A stretch of 32,462 bases of DNA from Candidatus Amphrikana amoebophyrae (GTDB taxonomy: Bacteria > Chlamydiota > Chlamydiia > Chlamydiales > JACRBE01): positions 1-32,462 of the forward strand of contig JAUHQG010000034.1 of the NCBI GenBank assembly GCA_030408475.1. Direction: 5' to 3'. Every line of letters begins with the position of its first letter. Positions within the stretch are counted from its first letter, which is position 1. The notes beneath the pieces were generated by a model. It worked only from the letters and a program-made list of their open reading frames with translations. It had not been told where the DNA came from and made no database searches. The translations under genes and the position numbers were made by a program. Below are positions 7,841 to 15,735 of this stretch, piece after piece.

Positions 7841-8338
7841 ATGAACCAAGCTCAGAAAATCGGTGGATCTTTTGGACGCATTTTACTCGCCCTATACTTT
7901 TTATCGCAGGGCGTTAACCAAATTTTACACTGGTCAGCATGTGAGAAAAATTTTACTACTGATATTCTAAATTGGCATGTCTATGTCTCTAAAGTGGCTT
8001 GGCTGGAAAATGCAGCTGAAGCTTTGTTACCCTTTGGTACTCAGTTACTTGCGCTAGGCGCTTTTTTGCATCTTTCAGCTGGTGTGATGCTTTTGATCTC
8101 CTGGCATCCTAGGATTGCCGCTTCAATACTCTCATTGCTGCTTATAGTTACAAATTTATTTACTCACTACTTTTGGATGGTAGAAGGGTATCATAAAGAA
8201 ATTTTATTGCAAAATTTTATGCAAACCATCGCTATTATTGGGGGGCTCATTTTAGTGGCTTCTTTAAAGAAAGAAAGGTCTGTTTCCAAGGATTCTATGG
8301 GCTTTCAGTCGGTTTTTTCTGAAGCGGAAAGTGAGTAG
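7841..8338 (+). CDS. DoxX-like small membrane protein
   Basis: The 165-residue protein has four predicted transmembrane helices (about residues 11-25, 58-83, 86-105 and 124-144) and the DoxX-family start GRILLALYFLSQGVNQI, in which an early small hydrophobic helix carries a Gly/Gln-rich turn. DoxX proteins are inner-membrane proteins of poorly defined role, linked in some bacteria to redox stress. I chose ATG 7841 over TTG 7826 because GTGGAG (7828-7833) stands at correct spacing before it. The lnt start lies 3 bases after its stop, so the two genes are almost certainly co-transcribed and the membrane context may be shared. I know of no equivalent at this place in Chlamydiaceae. Confidence 0.6.
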   Translation: MNQAQKIGGSFGRILLALYFLSQGVNQILHWSACEKNFTTDILNWHVYVSKVAWLENAAEALLPFGTQLLALGAFLHLSAGVMLLISWHPRIAASILSLLLIVTNLFTHYFWMVEGYHKEILLQNFMQTIAIIGGLILVASLKKERSVSKDSMGFQSVFSEAESE

Positions 8339-8341
8339 GTT

Positions 8342-9979
8342 GTGCCCAAAGTTTTTCTCTTTGTCGCAATTTTAATTGCTACTTGTTTAGGAATTGGTAT
8401 AAGTGACCCTATTAGAGCTCCGTATCTCAGCTTTCTCTCGTCTATTTTGTTCTATGGTCTCTTTTTCCGACAAATATATTCCCTTTCTAAAAGAAAAAGG
8501 TTTGTTATCTCATTTTGTTGGTTTGCTATTATATCTGGTATCCAACTCTATTGGTTTGCCACTACCACATATCACGGCCCATTTATAGTAGTTGCTTATT
8601 TTATCTTACTTATATTGCTAGCAGCTCAGTTTGCTCTTTTTTCCCTACTTATTAATAAAAAGTATTTTTCTATCAGGAACATACTGGCATTGAGTAGTCT
8701 TTGGGCTGTATTTGAGTGGAGTCGACTCTTTTTGTTTGCTGGTTATGTCTGGAATCCCATTGGCCTCAGTTTGTCATGGCATATTATCCCTATGCAAATT
8801 GCATCGGTGGGTGGCGTTTTTACGATGAGTTTTATCGTAATGAGCTCGAATCTTTTGTTCTTTAATTTAATAAATTCATTTACTAATAAAAAACTTGTTT
8901 TATGGTCTGCTATTGTTGTGCTCCCTATAGCTTTTGGTTTTGTAAAGCTGGCTTTACATTCCTATGAAAAAGGGCAAAATCTTACAATTGCGGCGGTTCA
9001 AGGTGGATTGAGAGTTGATCAAAAAACCCCTTATATTAGCGATCAATTTATTCATCCCATTAAACAGTGGGAAATACATCTAAATTTAATAAAAGATATT
9101 GATAAATTAGACATGTTGGTTTTTCCAGAATCTGTCAGTCTTTTTGGTGTTACAGCTGCTGTTTATCCTGTTAAAGAAATTAGCATGATGTTGTCTTCTG
9201 TTTTTGGTAGTGAAATTTTTAAGCATGTTCCTAGTTTAAAAGACAAGAGAATGGCTCAAAAAAGTGGCGCTGAGTGGTTTGTCTCTAACGCCTTTATAGG
9301 TCAAACTTTAGCTAATTATTTTAAGGCTGATGTTATCATGGGTTTAGAAGACAGCGACAATAATAATTTTTATAATGCCGCTTTTCACTTTACTCACAAC
9401 TCAAATCAATATAATCGCTATATTAAGCAAGTTCTCGTCCCTGTATCTGAATATCTTCCTGCCATTGGGTTTGCTTCTGTAGCTAAAAAATATGGTATCT
9501 CTAATTTTTTCATTCCTGGTGATGGCTCAAAGGTGTTTCAAGGAAAACTTCCTCTTTCTCTTTCAGTTTGTTATGAAGAATGTTTTGGGAATTTGATGCG
9601 CAAAAATAAGAAGAAAGGGGCTAAAATTTTTATTAACGTTACAAATGACGCTTGGTTTCCTAATTCATCCCTGCCTCAAATCCATTTCGCTCACGCTAGG
9701 CTTAGATCTGTTGAAATGGGCGTGCCTGTGATTCGTTCTTGTAATACGGGTGTAACGGCGATTTTGGATAGTTTTGGTAAGGTTTGTTCAAAAGTAGATG
9801 GAGAAGGTGCTGGAGTTGCTTTTTGTCAACTCAACTGCCATTCATACCCTACCCTTTACTCTCGGTTTGGAGATGGTGTGGTTTTGCTCCCCTCTGCGCT
9901 CTTTTTATCCCTCTATTTTATCCCCTTATGGAGGGTCAGATTTTGTCAGTTTTACTTGCAAAAAATAAGGCTTGAGTAA
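8342..9979 (+). CDS. lnt: Apolipoprotein N-acyltransferase
   Basis: Lnt adds the third acyl chain to the N-terminal cysteine of diacylated lipoproteins at the periplasmic face of the inner membrane. The 545-residue protein has an N-terminal region with about six membrane helices (residues 1-210), a nitrilase-like periplasmic domain (about 212-510) and a final membrane helix (ALFLSLYFIPLW). The catalytic triad is intact: E263 in FPES, K362 in KQVLVPVSEYLP and C410 in SVCYEECF. Compared with E. coli Lnt (512 residues) an insertion lies between E263 and K362, around residues 275-315. The GTG start at 8342 is preceded by GAGTAGG and follows the doxX-like stop by 3 bases. Its substrates here would include the LptE-like lipoprotein. 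Confidence 0.93.
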   Translation: MPKVFLFVAILIATCLGIGISDPIRAPYLSFLSSILFYGLFFRQIYSLSKRKRFVISFCWFAIISGIQLYWFATTTYHGPFIVVAYFILLILLAAQFALFSLLINKKYFSIRNILALSSLWAVFEWSRLFLFAGYVWNPIGLSLSWHIIPMQIASVGGVFTMSFIVMSSNLLFFNLINSFTNKKLVLWSAIVVLPIAFGFVKLALHSYEKGQNLTIAAVQGGLRVDQKTPYISDQFIHPIKQWEIHLNLIKDIDKLDMLVFPESVSLFGVTAAVYPVKEISMMLSSVFGSEIFKHVPSLKDKRMAQKSGAEWFVSNAFIGQTLANYFKADVIMGLEDSDNNNFYNAAFHFTHNSNQYNRYIKQVLVPVSEYLPAIGFASVAKKYGISNFFIPGDGSKVFQGKLPLSLSVCYEECFGNLMRKNKKKGAKIFINVTNDAWFPNSSLPQIHFAHARLRSVEMGVPVIRSCNTGVTAILDSFGKVCSKVDGEGAGVAFCQLNCHSYPTLYSRFGDGVVLLPSALFLSLYFIPLWRVRFCQFYLQKIRLE

Positions 9980-10063
9980 AAAAGGGTGAATAGGGTAAAT
10001 TCTTAACTAAAAAACGCTCTTTTCTTCCTAAGGATTTGGGTGAAAAACCATAAGGTGACACCA

Positions 10064-10981
10064 ATGAGGTTTTCTTTGTTGTCCTCATATACTTACAGTC
10101 CAAGCGAGCTATTAGCTAGTTTGCCTTCTAGTCGCAGCCAATTCACTTTGGCTAAAACTTTCACTTTCGATGGAATCGGTCTATTTACGGGCGCCCCAGT
10201 CAAAATGAAAGTATCGCCAGCTGGATGTGGTCATGGTATTGTTTTTAAAAGAATCGATCTCAAAGGTTCTCCAGAAATTCCTGCCTTAGTCGAGTATGTT
10301 GATGACACCCCTCGCTGTACTATTTTACGAGATGGGGATGCTCAAGTACAAACTGTTGAGCATATTTTATCGGCCCTGCGAGCTTTCAATATTGACAACG
10401 CTTTAATTGAAATTGATGGACCTGAAATTCCTGCCGCTGATGGATCTGCTCTTTTATTTGTAAATGAAATTAGTAAAAATGGTGTTAAGCCATTAACTGA
10501 AGCTATTCAAATTCGATCTTTAGCAAGGCCGGTTTATTGGACAAAAGGTGATATGCAGTTAGTTGCCATTCCTTGTGAAGAATATAAGATAAGTTACACT
10601 TTAAGTTATCCAGGTCACCCTCTGTTGGATGCACAGTTTTATTCTGCTACTATTACTCCAGAGCTGTTTGAAAAAGAAATTGCACCTTGCAGAACTTTCT
10701 CTTTATATGAAGAGATTACCCCTTTGCTTGAGATGGGCCTTATCAAAGGTGGTAGTTTGGATAATGGTGTTGTTGTGAAAGACGATAGTGTTATGAATCC
10801 TGGTGGAATGAGATTTTCTAATGAAATGGTGCGTCATAAAGTTCTTGATTTAATCGGAGACCTATCTTTGGTGGGCTTCCCTTTTAATGCCCATGTTTTT
10901 GCTATCAGATCTGGCCACTTTGCTAACGCTCAATTCGCTAGAGAGCTGAGACAATATTTTGATCAGCTGGAGTGTGAGTAA
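10064..10981 (+). CDS. lpxC: UDP-3-O-acyl-N-acetylglucosamine deacetylase LpxC
   Basis: LpxC is the zinc-dependent deacetylase that commits UDP-GlcNAc derivatives to lipid A. The zinc ligands are visible: the His of TVEHILSAL (residue 100), then H258 and D262 in RHKVLDLIGDLSL; the general-base region SGHFANAQF holds H285. The protein is 305 residues from ATG 10064, preceded by AAGGTG. A GTG at 10040, 24 bases upstream in frame and preceded by AAGGA, is an equally good start (313 residues). Either way the protein carries about 25 extra residues before the conserved TFTFDGIGLFTG that opens the family domain. Its stop codon overlaps the fabZ start by 1 base. Confidence 0.93.
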   Translation: MRFSLLSSYTYSPSELLASLPSSRSQFTLAKTFTFDGIGLFTGAPVKMKVSPAGCGHGIVFKRIDLKGSPEIPALVEYVDDTPRCTILRDGDAQVQTVEHILSALRAFNIDNALIEIDGPEIPAADGSALLFVNEISKNGVKPLTEAIQIRSLARPVYWTKGDMQLVAIPCEEYKISYTLSYPGHPLLDAQFYSATITPELFEKEIAPCRTFSLYEEITPLLEMGLIKGGSLDNGVVVKDDSVMNPGGMRFSNEMVRHKVLDLIGDLSLVGFPFNAHVFAIRSGHFANAQFARELRQYFDQLECE

Positions 10982-11466
10982 TGGACGATAATTTCGATAA
11001 AAATAGTATTGTTTTTGATCATCATGCCATCATGAAAATGTTGCCTCACCGCTATCCTTTTTTACTGCTTGATCGAATTGTACATTTGGACTTAGAAAAA
11101 GGCTATATTGTGGGCCAAAAAAATGTTTCTATGAATGAAAACTTTTTTAACGGTCATTTCCCATTTGCTCCTATTATGCCTGGCGTTTTGATTTTAGAGG
11201 CTTTGGCTCAGGCGGGGGGTATTCTGATTCATGAAAAGGGTTATCATGACAAAATTGCAGTCTTGTTAAGTGTCAATAATGCAAAATTTAGAAAAACTGT
11301 TGTTCCAGGTGATGTGCTTTTTTTGCATGTTGAAGGAGTTCATTTTACCTCAAGGGGTGGTAAAGTAAAAGCTGAGGCTAAGGTTAACGGGAAGTTGGCA
11401 GCTCAAGCGGAAATTGGGTTTGGCTTTGTCGATCGTTCTCAATTAAATGGAGATGTGGCTAAATGA
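10981..11466 (+). CDS. fabZ: 3-hydroxyacyl-ACP dehydratase FabZ
   Basis: FabZ dehydrates 3-hydroxyacyl-ACP in fatty acid elongation, using the same 3-hydroxyacyl-ACP pool from which LpxA draws. The 161-residue hot-dog fold protein has MLPHRYPFLLLDRI (about residues 20-33) and the active-site helix GHFPFAPIMPGVLILEALAQ with catalytic H59 and E73. The ATG at 10981 overlaps the lpxC TAA (TAATG), a classical stop-start coupling. Length is typical (E. coli 151). Confidence 0.95.
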   Translation: MDDNFDKNSIVFDHHAIMKMLPHRYPFLLLDRIVHLDLEKGYIVGQKNVSMNENFFNGHFPFAPIMPGVLILEALAQAGGILIHEKGYHDKIAVLLSVNNAKFRKTVVPGDVLFLHVEGVHFTSRGGKVKAEAKVNGKLAAQAEIGFGFVDRSQLNGDVAK

Positions 11467-11494
11467 ATATTAACTTAAAGAGTAAGTGAGATAC

Positions 11495-12331
11495 ATGTCA
11501 AATATACACCCATCAGCAATTATTGAGCCCGGCGCTAAAATTGGTCGTAATGTCACTATTGAAGCTTACGTCATTATAAAGGGGACTGTCACTTTAGAAG
11601 ATGGTGTCTGTATTAAATCTCATGCTTATATTGATGGGAATACGACAATTGGTGAAGGGACAATTATTTGGCCTAGCGCTAGTATTGGAACTCAAACTCA
11701 AGATCTTAAATTCCAAGGCGAAACTACTTTTGTTCGCATCGGTAAAAATTGTTCTATAAGAGAGTTTGTAACTATAAACTCTTCATGTAATGAAAATTCT
11801 GAAGTTGTAGTTGGAGACAATTGCTTAATCATGGCTTATTGCCATATCGCTCATAACTGCGTCTTAGGAAATAATGTTATTATGGCCAATGGAGCTATGT
11901 TAGCTGGTCATGTTGAAGTAGGTGATTTTGCTAATTTGGGCGGCATGACTCCAGTTCATCAAAATGTGCGTATCGGAGCTTATGCTATGGTGGGTGGGTT
12001 TTCTCGCGTCACTCATGATATACCTCCTTTCACAATAGGTGCTGGTGTCCCATATGAAGTGGGTGGTTTAAACTTAGTTGGTCTAAAGCGTCGAGGTTTT
12101 TCTCTAGAAGATCGGATGGAAATTGCGAAAGCTTTCAAAGCTACTTATCGTTCAGGATTAAATCCAACTGAGGCTATTAAAAAGTTAAAAGAAGAGTTGT
12201 CAGATAATCGCTATCTAAATGAGTGGATTGATTTTTGTGAAAATACTCAACGTGGGCTAATTGGCTTATCTGGGGTTACCCAAAAAGGGAAGCAAGAAAT
12301 TATTTCTGATGAAGATCTTGCGGCTAAGTAA
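11495..12331 (+). CDS. lpxA: UDP-N-acetylglucosamine O-acyltransferase LpxA
   Basis: LpxA transfers a 3-hydroxyacyl chain from ACP to UDP-GlcNAc, the first lipid A step. The 278-residue protein has an N-terminal left-handed beta-helix of hexapeptide repeats (I/V/L-G-x4, for example IGRNVT, IGEGTI, VGDNCL, IGAYAM) over residues about 10-190 and a helical C-terminal domain. The catalytic His is H120 in CHIAHNC. GLKRRGF, a family signature, lies near 205. ATG 11495 is preferred to the upstream GTG at 11486 because it gives the standard N-terminus MSNIHPSAII. It is 28 bases from fabZ and overlaps fmt by 1 base. Confidence 0.95.
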   Translation: MSNIHPSAIIEPGAKIGRNVTIEAYVIIKGTVTLEDGVCIKSHAYIDGNTTIGEGTIIWPSASIGTQTQDLKFQGETTFVRIGKNCSIREFVTINSSCNENSEVVVGDNCLIMAYCHIAHNCVLGNNVIMANGAMLAGHVEVGDFANLGGMTPVHQNVRIGAYAMVGGFSRVTHDIPPFTIGAGVPYEVGGLNLVGLKRRGFSLEDRMEIAKAFKATYRSGLNPTEAIKKLKEELSDNRYLNEWIDFCENTQRGLIGLSGVTQKGKQEIISDEDLAAK

Positions 12332-13284
12332 TGAAGATAGTTTTTTTTGGGACTCCTCAGTTCTCTGCTAATATTCTTAGCTATTTAATTGCGAATAATT
12401 GTGAAATAGTCGCTGTTGTTACTATGCCTGATAGGCCAAAAGGGCGGTCAAAAAAACCTCAGCCTTCTGCTGTTAAAGTTTTGATGCAAGAAAAGGGGTT
12501 TGATCTTCCTTTGTTTCAGCCAGAAAAGGCGAGCGCTCCTGAGTTTATTAATGAGATTAGTCACTTTCATGCGGATTTGTTTGTGGTTGTCGGTTATGGC
12601 GAGATTTTGAGTCAAGCTCTACTCGATGTCCCTAAGTTGGCGTCAGTCAATATTCATACTTCTTTACTTCCTAAATATAGAGGAGCAGCCCCTATTCAGC
12701 GTGCAATTATGGCTGGTGAAAAAGTGATGGGCATCACTGTGATGAAAATGAATGCTCAAATGGATGCTGGCGAAATGATCGCTCAAGCATCTAGTGACAT
12801 TCCTGATGATTGGCTCTTTTCAGATATTGAAAATGAATTAAATTTGCTGGCTAAAAATCAAATTGTACAAACTATTGCTGATTTTGAAGAGGGCGTTGTT
12901 GAGTATCAGGAGCAAGACTTAAGTAAAGTGACTTCAGCTCCTAAGATTCAAACGGAAGATTGCTTTTTGGATTTTAAAGGAAGGGCGATTGATTTACACA
13001 ATCAGGTGAGGGCATTAAGTCCTAGGCCGGCGGCATTCGGGGAGATTGAAGTTGACGGGAAGCGCCTTCGAATGAAAATTTTTAAAAGTGGCGTTTGTCA
13101 GGATGACTCAAATTTACCTCCTGGTGAGGTAGTTGAATTGACAAAAGAGCGTTTGCTCGTTGCTTGTGGTGAGGGGGGCTTAGAGATTTTTGAGCTTCAA
13201 TTAGAAGGGAAGGGGAAAGTTGATGTTAAGCAGTTTTTTGCTGGATATGCCAAAAAAATATTTTCTTTCGTTGTTCTTAAGTAA
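12331..13284 (+). CDS. fmt: Methionyl-tRNA formyltransferase
   Basis: Fmt formylates the initiator Met-tRNA with 10-formyl-tetrahydrofolate. The 317-residue protein has the N-terminal formyltransferase Rossmann domain (KIVFFGTPQFSA) with the catalytic triad N107 and H109 in VNIHTSLLPKYRG and D145 in MDAGEM, then a C-terminal OB-type tRNA-binding domain from about residue 205 (NQVRALSPRPAAF). Its ATG overlaps the lpxA TAA, completing the lpxC-fabZ-lpxA-fmt run with two 1-base couplings. This order is shared with Chlamydia. Confidence 0.95.
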   Translation: MKIVFFGTPQFSANILSYLIANNCEIVAVVTMPDRPKGRSKKPQPSAVKVLMQEKGFDLPLFQPEKASAPEFINEISHFHADLFVVVGYGEILSQALLDVPKLASVNIHTSLLPKYRGAAPIQRAIMAGEKVMGITVMKMNAQMDAGEMIAQASSDIPDDWLFSDIENELNLLAKNQIVQTIADFEEGVVEYQEQDLSKVTSAPKIQTEDCFLDFKGRAIDLHNQVRALSPRPAAFGEIEVDGKRLRMKIFKSGVCQDDSNLPPGEVVELTKERLLVACGEGGLEIFELQLEGKGKVDVKQFFAGYAKKIFSFVVLK

Positions 13285-13287
13285 ATC

Positions 13288-13316
13288 TTTACACTAATTC
13301 ACTTGCGCTGTATGAT
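13288..13316 (+). promoter_or_regulatory. Strong sigma-70-like promoter for membrane-protein pair 1
   Basis: TTTACA (13288-13293), a 17-base spacer and TATGAT (13311-13316) give five of six matches in each hexamer. It starts immediately after the fmt stop and would yield a leader of about 28 bases, so the membrane-protein genes need not depend on the lipid A operon. Confidence 0.6.
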
Positions 13317-13350
13317 TTAATGTTTAAATTTAATAACAGGTGCATTTATT

Positions 13351-14124
13351 ATGACAGCAGCAGCAAGTTTTCCTTCAAGATATCTCTCAAGCGAACCATC
13401 AACTCTAAATATTGGTACAGTTACGGCAGTTACAGTAGCTGGCGATTTGAATACTATTGCGAGAATTTTTCCCTACTTGTTAGATAAATTTGGTTCTAAT
13501 TCTGGTATTCCTGCAGACTTTGCTCTATTTTGTAAAGTTGGTGATAGTTTCATTGCCTATATAAAAGCGGCACAGAGTTTAGCGGAATTGGTTATGGGTC
13601 AAACTGCAGAGAATAGGCCTGAAAAATGGAATAACCAGCCTAGATTATATCTCACAACCAATGTGATTTCTATTTTAGGTGGATTCACCAAAGCATTTCA
13701 AGGTGTTTGTAGAATAAGTCCAAAGTTAACTGAAAAAGTTAATCGCAGGGCTCTTTCAACTTTTAAGAATTTTTGTGATTTTGTTTCTGCTTTGAGTGAT
13801 CGTGGTGAAGCTGTGAGGGCTGCTTTTAAAGTAACGAAAATGTATTATAATGGAGAATCGAGATATACTGAGACTGATGTAAAAAAAGAGGAATCAATTG
13901 CTCTAAGCGAAGTTGCTTATCGAGTAGGATCTGCGATTTTTAGTATATCAGCTATTGTTTTATCCGGTTCTGGTTTAGTAGTTGATGTTCTAGGGTCTAA
14001 AGCTCCTTCTATATTAGGACGCGTTTCTAAATATGGATTTCCTCTATTAATGCTCGGCGCCTTCGTTCGTACAGTTGTTTCGCCATTGCTGAATCTAAAA
14101 GAGCTAAAAGAAGCGAAAATTTAA
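13351..14124 (+). CDS. Putative inclusion-membrane-like protein A (unknown, C-terminal hydrophobic hairpin)
   Basis: I recognise no catalytic family in this 257-residue protein. It has no signal peptide, a polar Ser/Thr-rich N-terminus, helical segments with short hydrophobic stretches (about 100-120, TNVISILGGFTKAFQG), and a closing pair of hydrophobic segments at about 192-213 and 228-247 separated by 14 residues. A closely spaced pair of membrane helices without a signal peptide is the hallmark of chlamydial Inc proteins, which are secreted by the type III system and inserted in the inclusion membrane. It lies between fmt and rplC, where C. trachomatis carries Cap1 (CT529). It shares weak motifs with its three neighbours (FQG near residue 117; SKY near 226). 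It could also be an ordinary membrane protein. Gene B follows after 23 bases. Confidence 0.55.
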   Translation: MTAAASFPSRYLSSEPSTLNIGTVTAVTVAGDLNTIARIFPYLLDKFGSNSGIPADFALFCKVGDSFIAYIKAAQSLAELVMGQTAENRPEKWNNQPRLYLTTNVISILGGFTKAFQGVCRISPKLTEKVNRRALSTFKNFCDFVSALSDRGEAVRAAFKVTKMYYNGESRYTETDVKKEESIALSEVAYRVGSAIFSISAIVLSGSGLVVDVLGSKAPSILGRVSKYGFPLLMLGAFVRTVVSPLLNLKELKEAKI

Positions 14125-14147
14125 GTCGCTTTATAAGGAGATCGAAA

Positions 14148-14975
14148 ATGACATCTGGCGATGTAAGGTATGCTTTGCCTTCTCAAGGGGTTCCACGTGG
14201 TTTAATTACTAGAGAGGATGCCCCTTTACCAAAGAACCTTGCGCTTGATTTAACCACTAAAGTTGGTCAAATAGCAGGTGTTTTTTTTAAAGATGGTGAG
14301 GCTTCAGGTAATTTGTTTTTCTTACTAGCAAGCTTGGCTTCACCATTTGTTTTATCAAAACAGGTTGGAGCCAGTTTGGTTAATCATGCTGAAGTGTTTT
14401 GGGAAGTGGCGATTTTTTCAAATTTATGTAGTGATTTGTGTGGTTTTACAGTCACTCACTTTGAATCTCGTGGGGAGTATTGGACAAAAGTAGTTGGGCT
14501 TGTTGCTACTACTCTTTATCTTGCTAATTATGTGCTCCATTCTATTATTAAAGTTAATTCTCCTGTAAAAGCACATCTTAATAGAGTTGTCGCATGTATG
14601 GGGTTTGTCTCACACTTGTACAGTTTAAAGTGTATAGCTTCTGATTTTCCTAGAATGGTCAAATTGGAATCTATGTCTACGCCTGTAAAGTCCATTACAA
14701 AAGAGGCTTTGCCCAGCCAAACATTCCTGTTTTTAAGAAATAGAATTCTTCATGCCTATTTTAAAGTTGTTAATTTAGTCGCATCTTTAGGGCTTACTTT
14801 TTACCATATTGTTAATCCATCGATGAAATTTAAACTCACTCCCCATTTTCCCATTTGGAAGGTGTGTGCAGATTTAATCGCAAGCGTCTCATCTGTTTTT
14901 GAAAAGTGTTTGCAGCTACTCTTAGATGATAATATAAAGCAGTTAAAATTGAACGGCTACAAGGTTAATAGCTAA
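14148..14975 (+). CDS. Putative inclusion-membrane-like protein B (unknown, multi-helix)
   Basis: This 275-residue protein has no signal peptide and about five hydrophobic segments (about residues 54-70, 112-134, 145-163, 205-222, 236-258). The last two form the same closing pair as in its neighbours, the second opening with IWKVCADLIA. Cysteines are frequent in or near the segments (93, 97, 150, 162, 240, 254). The C-terminal tail is polar and basic (KQLKLNGYKV). AAGGAGAT just upstream of the ATG is one of the strongest ribosome binding sites in the window, so it should be well translated. It is 23 bases after gene A and probably shares its promoter. I do not recognise a function; the Inc proposal rests on position and architecture. 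Confidence 0.55.
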   Translation: MTSGDVRYALPSQGVPRGLITREDAPLPKNLALDLTTKVGQIAGVFFKDGEASGNLFFLLASLASPFVLSKQVGASLVNHAEVFWEVAIFSNLCSDLCGFTVTHFESRGEYWTKVVGLVATTLYLANYVLHSIIKVNSPVKAHLNRVVACMGFVSHLYSLKCIASDFPRMVKLESMSTPVKSITKEALPSQTFLFLRNRILHAYFKVVNLVASLGLTFYHIVNPSMKFKLTPHFPIWKVCADLIASVSSVFEKCLQLLLDDNIKQLKLNGYKVNS

Positions 14976-15011
14976 AAATTTAATTCTTGTATTGATGTCT
15001 ATTTTATTTTG

Positions 15012-15041
15012 TTGATAATATTGGTTTTTTTGTGATATATT
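15012..15041 (+). promoter_or_regulatory. Sigma-70-like promoter for membrane-protein pair 2
   Basis: TTGATA (15012-15017) and TATATT (15036-15041) are 18 bases apart, with five of six matches in each. The spacer contains a run of seven T. It lies in the 94-base gap between genes B and C and would start transcription near 15048. Confidence 0.5.
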
Positions 15042-15069
15042 TTCTTCTTATAAATACTTAAGGGAAGGG

Positions 15070-15735
15070 ATGAATATTGTAAATGGCTTTGTCTGTTTTG
15101 GCAAGTATGCCCGCTCTGATCCATTGATGAATTTGGAGCAGATACGCTTCTTTTTTAATGTTTTAAACTATACAGAAAGAGCTGATATCAGTTCATATCA
15201 AGCTCTATTAAGCAAGGTTGATGATGTATGGGGTATATCACGTATCTTCCAGGGTTTGAACGGTTTATGCACTCTCGCTTCAACACTGCATGTTGGTTTC
15301 TCTAAGGGTGAATTAACTGATTTAGACCGCGCTTCGATATATAGAAGCAGTGTCAAAATTTTGAAAAATGGTTTTTTGGGAGCATCTTACTTAGGTAAAA
15401 AGTTCCAAATGATTGCAGTTAAAGCTGTTACAATAAGTGAAGTGTTAGGAAGAGGGTTTTCAGTAGTAGAGCTTATTTTAGAGGACAGGTCAATCAGTGT
15501 TGATGAGCAAGCAAAGAGGAATTCTACAAAAACAGCCACATTTGTTCACGATTGGTTCGAAATGACCTTTAGTCTGAGTTCCTGTTTTTTAGATCTAGTT
15601 GTTATTGCTGGTTGCTTTAGTGGGAAGTATTTGTTTGTTTCTAAGGTGGAAGGGGTTCTCACAGGTGTGTTGGTGATCTCTCATCTTGTGTCAGGAGTTG
15701 CGCAATTAGTGATTGATCGGAGCACCGTGATATAA
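15070..15735 (+). CDS. Putative inclusion-membrane-like protein C (unknown, C-terminal hydrophobic hairpin)
   Basis: The 221-residue protein has a polar/helical N-terminal part and a closing pair of hydrophobic segments at about 162-184 and 193-215, with a short loop containing GKYLFVSKVEG. It has RIFQGLNGL near 58-66, which resembles KAFQGVCRI of gene A at a similar place, and a central basic helix RSSVKILKNGF (about 92-102) resembling segments in A and D. These likenesses suggest old tandem duplication. AAGGG 5 bases before the ATG supports the start. The gene is coupled to gene D by a 1-base stop-start overlap. Function unknown; no signal peptide. Confidence 0.55.
   Translation: MNIVNGFVCFGKYARSDPLMNLEQIRFFFNVLNYTERADISSYQALLSKVDDVWGISRIFQGLNGLCTLASTLHVGFSKGELTDLDRASIYRSSVKILKNGFLGASYLGKKFQMIAVKAVTISEVLGRGFSVVELILEDRSISVDEQAKRNSTKTATFVHDWFEMTFSLSSCFLDLVVIAGCFSGKYLFVSKVEGVLTGVLVISHLVSGVAQLVIDRSTVI

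Noticed and set aside
14281-14288. T8 run in gene B as a possible phase-variation tract
   Set aside because: An equal T8 run occurs in the housekeeping gene fmt (near 12341); such runs are expected in AT-rich DNA and this one encodes an in-frame Phe-Phe.
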